From: Topomyia yanbarensis
Lineage: Eukaryota > Arthropoda > Insecta > Diptera > Culicidae
Direction of reading: 5' to 3'
Length of the DNA stretch: 64,000 nucleotides
Assembly: GCF_030247195.1 (NCBI RefSeq)
Contig: NC_080672.1
Location: 311,204,127-311,268,126 of the forward strand
The position numbers and the translations under genes are program-made. Under the pieces are notes generated by a model that was given only the letters and a program-made list of their open reading frames with translations, was not told the origin of the DNA and ran no database searches. Shown here one piece after another: positions 1 to 12,143 of the stretch (positions within the stretch are counted from its first letter, which is position 1; every line of letters starts with the position of its first letter).

Positions 1-263
1 GTGAATATGTTGTGTTTTTTTAGCATAGAACAGCAATTGACCGCAGCCTTGTTCAAAATTAAGGTAAATACTTCTTAGACGTTCAAGTAGGCAGCATCAT
101 TTCCTTTATGTATGTATCAATTGTTTCTCTTGTTTCGACTGTCTATTGTACGATTTTATTTGGGCCGCTGTAATCTGTCTATTAATATTTTCAGAACAGC
201 CTGTTCTGCATATATGAATAGGCTGATGAACGTGAACCAATCATACAAATTTTTTGAATCAAA

Positions 264-315
264 TCTGTTTTAGTCCACCTAGTGAGGTTATAGAGCCTTT
301 CTCATTTAATAGAAC
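264..315 (-). repeat. Tail fragment of GCCTTTCTC-type dispersed repeat
   Basis: Read on the minus strand, this piece carries GAGAAAGGC followed by a TAGGTGG box and an AAAACAG end. It matches the 3' tail of the dispersed element seen complete at 28864-30935 and 60118-61126. The segment between the two boxes differs (CTCTATAACCTCAC instead of ACAATTGCACCAC), so it is a diverged subfamily. No head was found in the first 600 bases. Confidence 0.6.
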
Positions 316-397
316 TATGATTTCATGGATTGTTATATTCAATATAAATTTGACAATATCGTGCGACGTTGTTACACTTTACCTACCGTATGCGTGA

Positions 398-1360
398 AAT
401 GTACTGCGTTTTAATTTAAGAATCACAGTCCGCGCGATCATTCAAGAACGCACACGAATATGCGATTGGCCACACGGTTATGAAATCGAATTCATCCACG
501 CGAAGTTACGTACACGCTAGCACACGCGACAAACACATACAAACGCTCGAGCACTTCGCTATCATCCACGCACACTTACACCCGCGATCTCGTAAAGACT
601 CTGGTAATTAAGTTAAGTGTTAGCACTTTTTAATTTTCAAAAGCGGTCTCAAGAGTAAACCTACAAACGCTCGTGTTCGCGCGATCATAAATCGGTTACG
701 TCCGGAAGTCCCTACTCCTCTCAGAAAAAAATTATGCTCATATTCACCTGACAGCACGTTCCATGACGACATGACCGGGAACTTTGGTGATATAGAACAA
801 CTCACTCTCATCTAGCATCTGAACCGCATACTGAAAATTAAGTATCAGATTCACAGTCCGCACCATCATCCAAGAACACACGCGAAAATATGAATGGACA
901 AATGGTTATAAAATAGAATGTATACACGTGAAGTTACATACATGCTAGCACACGCGACATGCAAACGTCCCGCGGCATACAAACGCCCACGCGATCAAAC
1001 ACGCTAACTCCATATAAACTTTTGAATAGGGCTAATAAGATTTGTAAACAATCTTTTGTTTTACTGATTTGTGTTGATTTGTTATACTTCCAACACAGAA
1101 AACATTTGAAATTTATTCTACCAATGGTAAAGATGTTGAGTCATGTGTATTTTACATGAAATTCATCACGGCAGTGGAATAATGAGTGAAATAATTTTGT
1201 TTACAAAAATTTCTTTAGCCCTTTAGAAGAATTAATATTGAACTTACAAATGCCCGAGCCCTTCGCGCTGATACACAAAGACGAACATGCAATCACTATC
1301 ATCATCACGCACAACCACGCCCAAGATTTCGCAAACACAAAAACGCCCCAATGATCTAAT
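398..1360. repeat. Degenerate repeat blocks rich in CACACGCGA motifs
   Basis: Three related blocks lie at about 398-600, 835-1000 and 1240-1360. The first two each contain CACAGTCCGC, a run of CACACGCGA/CATACAAACG words and a GTTA(T)AAATAGAAT-like stretch in the same order, about 435 bases apart. The third is weaker and keeps only the CCCGAGCCCTTCGCG and ACGC-rich portion. No open reading frame or terminal structure is recognisable. The blocks are probably decayed copies or internal tandem units of one transposable element. Confidence 0.55.
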
Positions 1361-1766
1361 GAACACTATAGTAGGTAGGCAAATCATTCAGCAGCTACAT
1401 GCGGTTTCAATGGCCTGTTTGTAATGGGAGCACCAATTTGAAACGATAACAAACTCACATACAGTAAATATAATGATTGCGTCGCCTGAAGGGAAACTAT
1501 GAGCATTTGAGAGAGCACTGTTTGTTCAGTTATGTGTGTGGTTAAACTCTCTACATTACTTAGTAACGTTTCGCAAATTACGAACTGGAAACTATCATTA
1601 CCAAACAGTTTTACACTTTTATAAGGACATATTATTCCCCTGACAAAACCTTTTAATATAATGGCAAGTTTCTAAATATCGACCTACAAGGTGACATTAT
1701 AGGTATAACGTTAACAACTCGCATTATACTGAAATTAATATTATAACTGTTCGGTCGAACATAATT
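1361..1766. other. No recognisable feature
   Basis: This is AT-rich sequence of mixed composition without a convincing open frame, inverted repeat or similarity to other parts of the window. Confidence 0.5.
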
Positions 1767-1777
1767 ACAATGTTCTT

Positions 1778-1945
1778 GGGGGAGGGCGTAGCGTAGTTGG
1801 TAAATCGATTGCCTTGTACGCAGCGCACCTGGGTTCAAGTCCCGACCCCGCACATAGGGTTAGAAATTTTTCATAAGAGATTTTTCTAACCCGAAGAGGC
1901 GAATGACCTTTAGGTTAAAACCTCTATAATCAAAATTAAAAAAAA
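1778..1945 (+). mobile_element. tRNA-derived SINE, Feilai-like, with target duplication
   Basis: This is a short interspersed element with an internal RNA polymerase III promoter. The A box TAGCGTAGTTGG (1789-1800) fits the TRGYNNARNNGG consensus, and the B box GGTTCAAGTCC (1832-1842) follows at tRNA-like spacing. The body ends in a short A-rich tail. Direct repeats flank it: ACAATGTTCTT at 1767-1777 and ACAATGATCTT at 1946-1956, one mismatch in 11. The layout and the GGTTAAAACCTC segment near the 3' end match my recollection of the Aedes Feilai family. It is the least decayed of four copies in the window. Confidence 0.88.
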
Positions 1946-2394
1946 ACAATGATCTTGTATTTAGTTTTAGATTAACTAAAACAAGCGGAAAATAATGGAC
2001 GTGATTTTGGGAACATTACATAAAAGGAAATTCTGATTAGTTCTCCTTAATTGCAGTGTGCCGACGTAATTGGTTTGCGGCCAAAATCACATCTGTATTC
2101 GGTTTATTGTTTAACCTTCATCTATAGAAGAACGAACACCGATTTAGTACCTGATCATTTTGCATTTGGCAGGCGTATTAATCGTTTCGAATGGCGTAAT
2201 TCGTGATTTTATGGCGGGCTGGATTCGCCAACTAGAAAAACTGATTAACATAAGGCAGACAGGCAAAACGAACTGTTGCAGTATGCAGCTGTGCAGTGAA
2301 TTATCGAATTTAATAAAAGTCACTCAGTGCGCCTGGCCTCGGAATCACCGAGATTAGAAAAAATATTCTGCTTATATGTTTCAAAGTTAGCAAC

Positions 2395-2465
2395 ACATTC
2401 TTTGTTGATCAGAATACTTACTAATAACTATTGTTGATCAGAATACTTATTCAGTATATAGAAAA
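2395..2465. repeat. Two-copy short tandem repeat
   Basis: TTGTTGATCAGAATACTTA occurs at about 2401-2420 and again about 29 bases later. It is a local duplication with no further structure. Confidence 0.6.
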
Positions 2466-2514
2466 TGATCAGCGAAATCCTGATGTTGAACGTTCAGTTT
2501 TAGGCTGATGTATT

Positions 2515-2605
2515 CTTCGCCTTTTTCGAAAAAAGTAAGTTCGCGTCGGTACCGTAGTACCGTTTCTCGTCAACAAAAATCGGTACTAGGAACCCTAATT
2601 AAGAC
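2515..2605. repeat. GGTACC-rich dispersed repeat fragment
   Basis: The words GTACCGTAGTACCG, TTCTCG, AAAAATCGGTACT and GAACCCTA appear in the same order as at 55845-55930. Related GGTACCGG words lie at 53005-53095. It is a fragment of an unidentified repeat, with no ends defined here. Confidence 0.5.
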
Positions 2606-2952
2606 TTCCTAATCGCTGGTCCCCGAACTTCTTGATCGCTAGTTGTACGACTTTCACACTTACTCCTTAAAGTTTTGTTATCTTTCTCAGTGACATTCTG
2701 GGTTCTGTAGGTTCAACGATGTTCAAGCTGTTGGTAAAGATTAAACCGATACACAAGTATTAAGAGATAAAGGTAATCAAAACGACGCGACCATAAAAAT
2801 TAACAAATTGTCAATTATTGCGGAGTGGAATGGTGATTTCTGACTTCGTCCTTGCTTTCTGAGACAGTCTTTACACGATCATAATCTATGTAATGCAATG
2901 CAAATGCAGCTAATACCCATCGCACGTTGCTGCGATTTTCAACGAAATAGGA

Positions 2953-3142
2953 GGAAAACACAATTTGTTTCGAAGCGCCATCTGGCGAGCAAATAATCCC
3001 TAACCAATAGCACACAAAAACGCTCCATAACAATTGTCTACTACGTATAATTTTTTACGGCAATCGGTTAAGCCGTTTGGGAGTCCATAAATCACATACA
3101 TACAAACAATCGCCTTTGTATATATAAATAGATAGATAGATA
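2953..3142 (+). repeat. Uninterrupted copy of RTE-like 3' tail repeat
   Basis: This block runs from GAAAACACAATTTGTT through ATCGGTTAAGCCGTTTGGGA to a short (GATA)n tail. The same block is present at 46642-46762 plus 48993-49060, where a LINE has inserted exactly at GGTTAAGCC, so this copy serves as the empty-site reference. A terminal segment of the type 'aaatcggttaagccgtttgggag...atacatacaaac' with a simple A/T/G-rich end resembles 3' tails of RTE-class non-LTR elements. That assignment is inference, and no coding sequence remains. Confidence 0.65.
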
Positions 3143-3204
3143 TTTACAATTGAAACTGTGGTGAAACTGCATGTTGCAAAAATTGTTCACCAGTAAAATA
3201 AATT

Positions 3205-3400
3205 GGATTTTTGTGTTTTGAATTTATCTTGTCAGTAACTGACGTCAACTTGGAGTCAAGTTAGACAATATATCTAAATATATACCCAAATCAGCACTTA
3301 TTAGACACTAAATCCAAACTGTCGCCCAACACATGTGTACGCCTAAAGCAACTAGCTAATCCCGAGAGATGTACCGGAAAGCAAATACAGAAGCTAGGGT
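3205..3400 (+). repeat. Diverged copy of the 28.4-kb repeat
   Basis: GTCAGTAACT, AGTTAGAC, ATATATCTAA, TACCCAAAT, AGCACT and TTAGACACTAAAT occur in the same order as in the two copies at 28390-28580 and 28725-28830, followed by a shared ACTAAA/CTAAAG-CAACT segment. It is more diverged than those two are from each other. Confidence 0.55.
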
Positions 3401-3420
3401 TTAATGTTTGATAACAATAG

Positions 3421-4804
3421 GAAAACTAATTCTTTGTTTGTTTTTTGCTAGGGAACTAAGGTGGTACTGACGCGGTGAATTCACAAAAATCAAATATCAT
3501 TAAACTTAGGTGTTGTACCCTCTATGCCCCAATTGGTTTAATTCAATGTTTGTCGTTACTACGACCTGCATTTCAATATAGAGGTCCCGTTTCAAAATTT
3601 TGGAAGAAACAAGAGGTTGAGTTATTGAACGTTAGTAACTTTCATTGTACTAAACAGAATTACGCAATGTTTGCACTAATCAGTCGGAGCAATGTGCACC
3701 AATGTTGTATTTAATTTCAAAGCATGACTTATATAAAAACGCAAAATCTTATTTTCAGAAAATCTTTCAAAATCTATGCAGAAAACCGAAATTTCTCAGT
3801 CTATTAGAAATAGAGCCATCAATATCGGATACAAAGAGTTTTAATTGAATATGGAGAACTCACCCACATGTATTTTTGTGCTTAATTCATCGTTCGCTAG
3901 TCAAACGAGAAGCATGTCGATACGCAGTGGTAAGGCATTCTAAATGTTCGTCACCCATATACAGTTGTGCGCGTATTTTGTGCCTCATTCGGCATTTACT
4001 ATTCAAATAAGATGCACGTTGATGTGCGGTAAGATGGCGCGTCAAGGCCGTCTAATGATAAGTATATTATTGCGCGGTCAAACTGTGCGATAAGAAGACA
4101 AACTAAACTTTCGTCGCCCATCTTGTGATACATATGTAATTTTTGTTAATCAGCTTTATTGTAAATTATGACGGATCGCTTTTTCGAATGAATTTGATGA
4201 ATTTGATTTGCATTCGCAATAATGACAGTAAAATCAAACTGGTGTTAAATTCGATCGAATAACATTCGTTCGAAACATCTATCCGCCGTTGTACAAAACA
4301 TGGCTGAATATTGGTGGGATGTGCTATATTGTTATGATCAAATCCCTATATTTAATGTTGCACAGGGAGCTCGGTAATGAAATCGTATGTTTAATGGGTA
4401 AACTACCGACCGGTTTTCTATTCGTAACCTCAGCAAACCCAGTAATTAAAAGTTAGCTTCAGTTGGATCGGTTTTACCATTCGGTTTTCTACATTACACT
4501 ATCAATATCTCAAATATTGACAGTAGTATCGATCATGTTATAAGTCCTGGATGCACTCACTACGCATCGGTTATGTCCATAACCGTTGAAAGGTGTCCCT
4601 TAGTATTCAAATTCACAGTAGCAGGAAGTTGCTGCATTCCGTTATTTTTCTTATCTTGAATGTAAATAGTTAAATGTCGCTGATGTGGTAAAACTCGACA
4701 TTAGTTGAATTCGTTTATAGAACCGAATCACTCTAGGTTTGCTCGGAATTGTTACTTTCGAATTTATTTCGTGAACAAGCGAACCTCAAGCGATTATTTT
4801 AGAT
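3421..4804. other. No recognisable feature
   Basis: This is moderately AT-rich sequence. Short open frames exist but show no family signature. Nothing was matched to the rest of the window. Confidence 0.45.
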
Positions 4805-5040
4805 AGTATGGTACCGTTAAATCCGGAGAACGAGGAGGCCATTCCAAATCACCATTTTTTTGAGTCAACGCGTCCTGGGAATTTGCTCTGCAAAAACTTA
4901 ATTCTAGCGCGGCTGCGGTGTGGCAAGGTGCCCCGTCTTGTTGAAAATAGAATCTGGGGAGTTGCTGCAGACCCGTACTTAAAGAAATTCTTCACCAGAC
5001 TACGGATTGTCTTGTTTGTAGGTGCCGAATGCCTGCCATG
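4805..5040 (-). pseudogene. DDE transposase remnant (IS630/Tc1-mariner-like superfamily)
   Basis: On the minus strand the translation contains FQQDGAPCHTAAALELSF, then a stop and frameshift, then LEWPPRSPDLTV. QQDGA-P-HTA followed by W-PPRSPDL is the signature of the catalytic core of DDE transposases in the IS630/Tc1/mariner superfamily. The first motif contains the second catalytic Asp, and the second motif sits just before the third acidic residue. The spacing between them is shorter than usual, and the frame is broken between the motifs. Upstream and downstream coding sequence is not recognisable. Only this core fragment survives and it cannot encode an active enzyme. Confidence 0.65.
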
Positions 5041-5274
5041 TTTTTAAGGTGAGCACTCACACTAGTTCTCAATGGAAAACGCTACGATTTCATCGTGTTC
5101 GTGACTCATAGCTAAAATAGCACTAAATGATTTTTCAGAATAGTGTTTATCTGTCAAAATCGGCTGGAAAATGGCAGAGTTGTTCAATGTTGAAATAGGA
5201 TACATCCAGATGGCGAACCCTGTAATTACCCAGTATCTTTCGTTCTACTGAAGTTACGGGCAGTTTTGTGTTAT

Positions 5275-5706
5275 CCCAAGTAGCACGCTTTGTTACTGTA
5301 TAGTATTTGTAACTCTCTTGGTAACAACTATGTTATGGAAAAACCGCACTTTGTTTGTATGTTGTGCAACATGTTCCTAAATGCAGCAAAATAATGAAAA
5401 CAATAGCTGTGCCATTTGTCGAGCATTGGGTAGTTGGACAGTTCTGTTTTAGGGTGGAATGGCAAACAAAGAGGCATTTGCAACTTGTTAGACTGTTTGT
5501 GCAAGTTAGCAAAGTTTCTGATTATTTTCACAACTGTTATTGATGTTTGCATACTTAACACTATTGGCCAGCTCTATAGTTACATAGTTGCACAATCAGT
5601 TTAAAAACCCGTGGAAATTATTTTCAAATATATCCAACAATAAAAAATATTGTGTAGCAGTTGTGCAACATTTAATACTTTCAACAAGTTGCAAATGCTA
5701 CTTGGG
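5275..5706. mobile_element. 432-bp non-autonomous TIR element (CCCAAGTAGCA ends)
   Basis: The ends are CCCAAGTAGCA (5275-5285) and TGCTACTTGGG (5696-5706), an 11-bp perfect inverted repeat. TAT flanks both sides (5272-5274 and 5707-5709), a possible 3-bp target duplication. A 3-bp duplication would suit the PIF/Harbinger group, but the assignment is tentative because the repeat is short. Internal sequence includes a TGTTGTGCAACA palindrome and no coding capacity. A CAAAGTAGCACGCTTGG fragment at about 59930 resembles the left end. Confidence 0.72.
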
Positions 5707-5709
5707 TAT

Positions 5710-6400
5710 TGCAGTCTTGGGGCACAACATTTACCTGGACGTCTATACAACTCTATAACTGATTTTGCATAACGGCACGACGCCAAATCAGGTCAAAGCA
5801 ACGCAAAACTACAGTCTTGTCTAAAAGAGGTAGTTGATGTATTAACGGTACTTTTTGTGATAAGTTTCCTGTCCTGGTTCATGCTCAAATAACAATTAAA
5901 GTTGTATAGCACGCTACAAGTGCAATCTAAGTTTTATGAGGTGCTATAAAACTATCATAAAACTTCAATAGTTACTAGGGTGATCTCGTTTTGTCACATA
6001 AATCTGACCTTATTTACGGTATCATTATTTTATAACGTAAGCCATACCCATATTCTATTCGTTGGTAACAAGACGTTCGACTAATTCGTCTTTTTTGGCA
6101 TATTTGAAATATACACATTTAAATTCTACCAGAGGTACTTAGTGGAATCGCCTGTTTAGCAACGATAGACTCATTCATGAACTATTAACAAACTAATGAA
6201 CGAAGTCGCGCGAATGTCCTTCCAAATGGTTATGGACTCGAAAAATGAGCAAAATAGATTCCCATGCTTCAAAGCTTTTTATTAAGAATAAAGTTGCTCT
6301 ACGCATAAAATATATTGATGATTTCTATTTTCGTTTATGCTTTCAGGAGAGATCTAATTTCACAATCAACAAGCAGACTTTCTATCAGGTAAGCCTTGAA
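5710..6400. other. No recognisable feature
   Basis: This is mixed sequence with no repeat match, coding signature or terminal structure that I could identify. Confidence 0.45.
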
Positions 6401-6404
6401 CTAG

Positions 6405-6520
6405 ACCTGTGCGCCGCCACGCCACGCCGCCGCCGCCGGTAATTTTTAACGTACGCCGACGCCAAACGGTAGATCGGCGGCGCGCCGCCGATGCTTTTTT
6501 CCCCCGCCGACAATTCGCGA
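6405..6520. repeat. GC-rich CGCCGCCG block
   Basis: About 115 bases are dominated by CGCCGCCGCC and CGGCGGCGCG, with many CpGs in an otherwise AT-rich region. Its components (CTGTGCGCCG, TCGGCGGCGCG, CCGATGC) recur in the opposite orientation at 13525-13670. The block looks like a fragment of a dispersed GC-rich element rather than a promoter CpG island, but this is inference. Confidence 0.6.
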
Positions 6521-6639
6521 GCTCTAAAATTATTGGCTCATAATTTTATCCACAAATCTAGGAACATTGTCTATGGATCGAATATACGACGTTAACTGAT
6601 TCATGATTTATCACATCTTGATCATTATTTGGTATTAGT

Positions 6640-8760
6640 GGTCGTCAATTGGATTACAAAATTAAAAAAATCTTGATATTTTCTCGAAAACCATTACACG
6701 ACACTCGTTATATAGTTCAAAGATCCATTTTTGCTTCGTCAACTGGTTATGATTGTGAGCATATGGTCAAGGCTCCGAAAATGGCAACCACAGGCGAAAT
6801 TTTTTTTTATCAAATTTTGCGTCAAACTGTTTGTTTTTCGTATGTATATAACCTCTAATATTAAAAAATATGAATGGTGAGCCCAGAAAAAATTCCATGT
6901 CTGTCATTTATAAAAGTTTGTTGATGCTACTTGCATGACCTGAAAATGACTACAAGACCCCTTACGATAAAAATGTACACAAAATCCATATTTTCAACTT
7001 TTTGGCTGGAACCACATTTTCCATCGTATTCTAATTTAAATTTGATGATGTTGCTTGAAAAATTGACATGAATATGGATAAATGCTTATTTTCAATTGTG
7101 AAGTAATGGAAACCATATAACTTGTAACGTGACAGACCAAAAATTCGTAAAAGTTTTGTGGACCACACTAAAAGCATGCATACAATGTCTAACCTATATT
7201 TTTACTTACTACTTTGAGTCTACTTTTTGAAATTGTATTGTGGAAACCTTAAAGTTTTATTCATTTTTGAGAAAACACAGTTGATCTTATGTAACGTGAC
7301 AGATGTTTTCTGCTGTATAGCAATTCCATCAAGTTTGATTCAATTACGTCAAAAATGGTGACCATCTTCGATTCTGATGAAACCTCTTACGTTACATCTT
7401 TCTGAGAGACTAAGTATTTTACATTATTAAACAAAGAATTTTTATTCATGAGTTATATTTAAAAAGGGCGAATCAGATATTGAATGCACTACTTTTAAAA
7501 TAGATTGTTCGAGAATCGCCATTGGTGCAGCAAAACTATGGTAGCGAGTTCTAGGGAATCAATTCTTCTGTGTGAATATTTTTTGGTGAAATTTTTAAAC
7601 AAGAAAACAAAAAAATGTTAAAAAATACAATTACAAAAAAACAATGATTTTTTGTTAACGAAATCCTAAAAACTGAAGAAACTGTAATTACATTATTAGG
7701 AAGTCATTAGTAAGAAAGAATTTTAAACTTCAAGTATGCTTCTAGATTTCTTAGTATTTGCCAGTCATAAATAAAATTCTCTTATACAATATTAATACTA
7801 AATATAATTTCAAAGCATAATGCTCTTAAGAAAAAATATCCGAAATATTTGGAACAAAAATATCTAGTAGTGAAAATACGCCCTTTTAATAAATAACTCA
7901 CAGATACCAAACGCAAAAACATAACACGTTTAAAATTTAATTGCAAATGTTTGAAATGTAATTTCATAGTGGAGAAAATAACAAGGTTTTAACATATTTA
8001 AAAAATTCTTTTCATTTTTAAATTTTAATTTTTTTATTTTAATTTAATTTTTTTTCTTTAAATAATTTAGTTATTGAATGTATTTCAAAATGGTTTTTCA
8101 ATTTAAAATTCTCATGAAAAATTGTACTTCAGAATGCAGATTAAGTTATTTTAGAATTTTTTTCGATATAATATATTACTTCGTGAAATTACGACCTTTT
8201 CATAAGTTATTCACGTTTGTTCATCAAAACCCATATGTTTTTCAAAATAAACATGAAAATTCCCGTTAATACTCAGTTCCCAAATCAAGGATGATTTGTG
8301 AACGACTGTCTCGATATGCTTGCTTCAATAACAATATAGAACTGTAACGTGACAGATTCTGGTTGTAACGTGACAGATCATTGAGAATACTCCATAAAAT
8401 CGAAAACAACGTTTTTCTTCAGGAAAACTATATTTGAAACTCTTCCTTGTTTTCCAAGCTTCAACTTAAAACTGTGTTCATGCAAATTTGAGGGCCAACG
8501 GAACAGACTTTTTCAATATAGTCGGGCATCCTCCAAACTCACTGCGAAAATTGTGTAACGTGACAGACGTATTAAAATGACAATAACACGAGAACCGTTC
8601 ATGATAGAAAATAACTTTCTGTAGAAAAAATGTGCGGTTTAGTGGCCTTAATAATGTCCAGTTGGGATGGAATCTGATTTTATCGTTTTTGCTGACTTAT
8701 CTTACGAAATATGCGTAAAAATATAACGTGACAGACAGAAGCCTTGACTATATAAGTTTC
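6640..8760. mobile_element. AT-rich tract with six TGTAACGTGACAGA motifs
   Basis: The 14-base word TGTAACGTGACAGA occurs at 7123-7136, 7290-7303, 8343-8356, 8364-8377 and 8554-8567, with a one-base variant (TATAACGTGACAGA) at 8722-8735. All are in the same orientation. The intervening sequence is AT-rich with no coding signature. Six copies of a 14-mer within 1.6 kb cannot be chance. I interpret the tract as a non-autonomous element with reiterated protein-binding or subterminal sites. The outer limits given are approximate because no terminal inverted repeat or target duplication was identified. Confidence 0.5.
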
Positions 8761-11035
8761 AATTCACCATTCGTGTGCGAGAAATGGTCCACAAATTAAA
8801 AAAAACTTCCACTTTCAAGATATATGTGCCTGAAATTTACGATTATGTGCCTGATCCTAATCTTTGCACCTAATCAATTTCACTGGAACACAGTGTATTA
8901 TTCATTGATTTTTTAACCGATTCTTAATTCCTAATATGCTACACACGATTCACCAGTAGAGCTCGTGAAACTGTTCATGATGTAATTCATGAAGTAATTA
9001 TTTTTCCACATAATCTTAATATACTTACGTAAAAAAATACAAGGAACTCAGACTATTATTCATGGATTATTCGCTCTGCTTTTTGGTTTTGAAATTTCTA
9101 TGTGAGCTATTGTGTACAACTGCTAGCAACCAGTCTCATAGGCACGAGCATTAGATACAAAGACATTACTAGGACCTGTAACCCTGTTATTACTTTGTTG
9201 AAATTCAGAGAAATGTTCGGAATTAAATGAACCTGCGCTGAGCAAAATACATTACCTAACCACAATTCATGTCCGTGAAATAATTTAAAGAACTATAAGA
9301 CACGTGACTCTGTGTAAAAAATCCAACGGTAAGCTCAAGACTAAAATATCACGATAATACGACGAAAATTTACGAAAATCCTTGCACGTCGTTCAATTCT
9401 TGACTGTTTTAGTCAATAAAGTTAATACAAATCAATGTTTCATCGAGTTATGAATTAGAATCATAAAAATATTTAACATATTCAGACACAACATCCTACT
9501 AAACATTTGAGTATAATGACATCTTTTTTTGCGTGAACTAGTTTTGTGAAAACACAAAAATTATTTGCAATACTTGGTTTATTTATAATTGATTGAGTCG
9601 TTACCTATTTAAAAAAAAATTCTCGAAGAATAGTTGAGCAAAGTGATCTTGACTTTTCGCGACGCTGATGCACAGATGTGGCGATGCAGAGGGTAAGATT
9701 TCTAGTCTCATAATTTATGCATCGTATGATCTAGCCCCACTCAAGAAAGATTTTCAGTGCCAGTTGCAACAGCCCGGTATCACAGACAAATAAGACGTAA
9801 CACGAGATGAATTTTCATCACTCGTAGAAAAAAACGGTCGATTTCAATTACAAATCGGTGGCGTTAGTGAAGGGATTTTGACACAGAACTAAATGCGTCA
9901 CTTAGTTTCCGCACCCACCCGAAAACGTTACGGTCTTTTTAATCTAATGCAAACCAAAACAAACAATATGGGCCGGAAATGTGAAATTCATTCTTGTCGA
10001 AGTGCCCAAGGTGGGAGTTGTTCACAACCATTTCTTAAGTTACAACACGATGCCAATCGGTGACCAAGCACATAACAGGATGTGAGTAATTTAATCGATT
10101 CGGTGTACCGAATTTATGCAATGGATTAGAATTTGTTGGTCCCCGGAACTGCTGAAGAAATTGGCGGGGTGCAGGTGCTACGAAAACTAGAGATACGCTC
10201 ATGCCATTTTCAATCAGACTTGTTTAGTGATCAGTTTCAACCTAACAGGAGCCAACACATCAAGTCGTGGAACGATTATGATTGATAGTAACTGTATATT
10301 TAGGTTTCGTCAGGGTATGATTGCAGCACATCGAGCATACTTTGCACTCAAGATAGAAGCAGATCGTACGTTGTAAGAAAATGTAGTACCAGGGAATCGT
10401 ATTCCTTATCATTGTGGCGAATTTGTACTTACAAGAATTAAAAGTAAACATCAGCCTGGAAAATGAAGTAATGTGTCTACCTTGAAAGGTGTCCTTACAC
10501 GATCATTAAAAGTGACATTTCTGCGCAGTAATGCCAATAATAACGCCTCGTGTTAGGGCACCTGATATCTGCGGGATTCTAAAAGAGCGATGGTAAACAA
10601 CCCAGGGACAACTTGACAGATAGTGCTTGTTTCATATATGCACCACCGATTTGATGGTGGCGCTAGTATTCCTTCTCTGTATGAGTACCACGAACAACGA
10701 AACGAAAAAGTTTCAAGAGAAAAGCGTGTTTCGTTACGTGTGTTGTGAACGACGTTAATGCGGCTAGAACAACATTTAGAAAAAGCTTATTCCAAAATGT
10801 GAATAAAGAAAACTATTATTAGAGAAAAAATTTATCCCTAACTGAAACCCGTCAGCAAAGTTACATAAATCTTATTAATATTTAGCTGGAAGTCTGTTTT
10901 TAACAACCGGCTCTCTTCCTTCCTAAACATGTTTTGGTTTTCTTGTTGTGTGAAGTTTGAAATCATTGGTGCTTTTTATCTCGAGAATTGTAAATGAAAA
11001 ACATTTTGGCCAATGAAAGTACATCACCACCACGC
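8761..11035. other. No recognisable feature, unique-looking sequence
   Basis: No similarity to other parts of the window, no inverted repeats and no coding signature were seen. The part from 9660 to 10700 is less AT-rich than its surroundings and may be single-copy intergenic or intronic DNA. Confidence 0.4.
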
Positions 11036-11120
11036 TTAACCCTTGTGAAGGCAAGCTAAAATCCTAACGTTAAAGGGCAAGCCGGGCCTCTCAGGCCCGT
11101 CTAAATTCAAGCTCCTTTTA

Positions 11121-11800
11121 GCCGTTCTCATATAGAAAGGTTATGCAATCGGTCGAAATTTCGACTTTTTAACCGAGACCCGCAGGGCCAAATCTCTTAT
11201 ACCATTCGACTCAGTTCGTCGAGATCGTAAAATGTCTGTATGTGTGTGTGTGTATGTTTGTATGTATGTATGGATGTATGTATGTGGCAAACAATCTCAC
11301 CGATTTTTCTCAGAGGTGGCTGGACCGATTTGTACAAATTTATTCTCAAATGAAAGGTACAGCCTTCCCATCGGTCGCTATTGATTTTTTTATTGATCCG
11401 ACTTTCGGTTCTGAAGTTACGTGTTGAAGAGTACAATCACACAGCAAATTTCCATAGAAACTGATACCACCATGATGTCCAAATGATACAATATATATTA
11501 AAATATGTGCAACATTACTTGGCTTTGCATGTCTAGATCATCAATGACCCACCGAAGGCACTTCGACCACATTGGCCAACTATGGCGAATATTGATGCCC
11601 CGGGGGAACTTACCAAGTTCCTAAGATAATGTCATACCTATTTCTCAGCGAATTCTTTACAGATTTTTACAAACTTGCTTTCAAATGAAAGGTACAGCGT
11701 TCCCATTGGCTGCTGTTGAATTTCTAATTGATTCGACTTCCGGTTCCGGAATTACAGGATGATGAGTACGAACACGCAGCAAATCCCGATTTCAGCGTAT
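11121..11800 (+). mobile_element. Partial dispersed element (head, two modules), nested
   Basis: The head TTCTCATATAGAAAGGTTATG is followed by a GC-rich GAG..GGGCC box, TTCGACTCAGTTCGTCGAGAT and a (TATG)n stretch. Two modules of about 330 bases follow, each containing CGATTT.TACAAA, TCAAATGAAAGGTAC and TTCCGGTTC.GGA (first at about 11320-11430, second at about 11655-11785). The tail typical of the family (GAGAAAGGC...TAGGTGG) is absent. The copy lies inside the piggyBac-like element 11040-12779 and inserted after it or was captured by it. Confidence 0.72.
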
Positions 11801-11934
11801 ATGGCGATGGATGTAATAAGGTCAATTTTTTTTTTCCAAAAAGTGAGTACTCGGAAGATCACGTCGAATGTCGATTGGTTATGAGCTCCATTTCGTTTGA
11901 ACACGACTAATAAATGTTTCTGTGTTGCTATTAA

Positions 11935-12143
11935 TTTCTTCTGATGCATAACCGAAGTACATATTCAGATTTTTCTTCCGAGTCTGCATCAGATTCATCG
12001 ACGGAAGCAATATCATTCACACATTCTTCCTCGCTTTGCAAATCAGTTTCGGAATCGTCTGCTGTTGAATTTGCTCGAATTTTTTCCATTATTTCAGATT
12101 CTTTGAGACGATTGAAAACATGTGCATATCGTCTTATAGCCAT
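11935..12143 (-). pseudogene. Acidic N-terminal fragment, possible piggyBac transposase
   Basis: The minus-strand open frame of 70 codons is strongly acidic in its centre (DDSETDLQSEEECVND, then DESDADSEEKSEY). Acidic, Asp/Glu/Ser-rich N-termini are usual in piggyBac-family transposases, and the fragment sits between TTAA-flanked piggyBac-like ends, so it is read as the remnant of that element's own transposase. No DDD catalytic core or C-terminal zinc-binding region is visible downstream on the minus strand, where a nested repeat begins instead. Confidence 0.45.

Noticed and set aside
6405..6520. CpG island promoter
   Set aside because: No transcription unit follows, and related blocks occur inverted at 13.5 kb, which favours a dispersed repeat.
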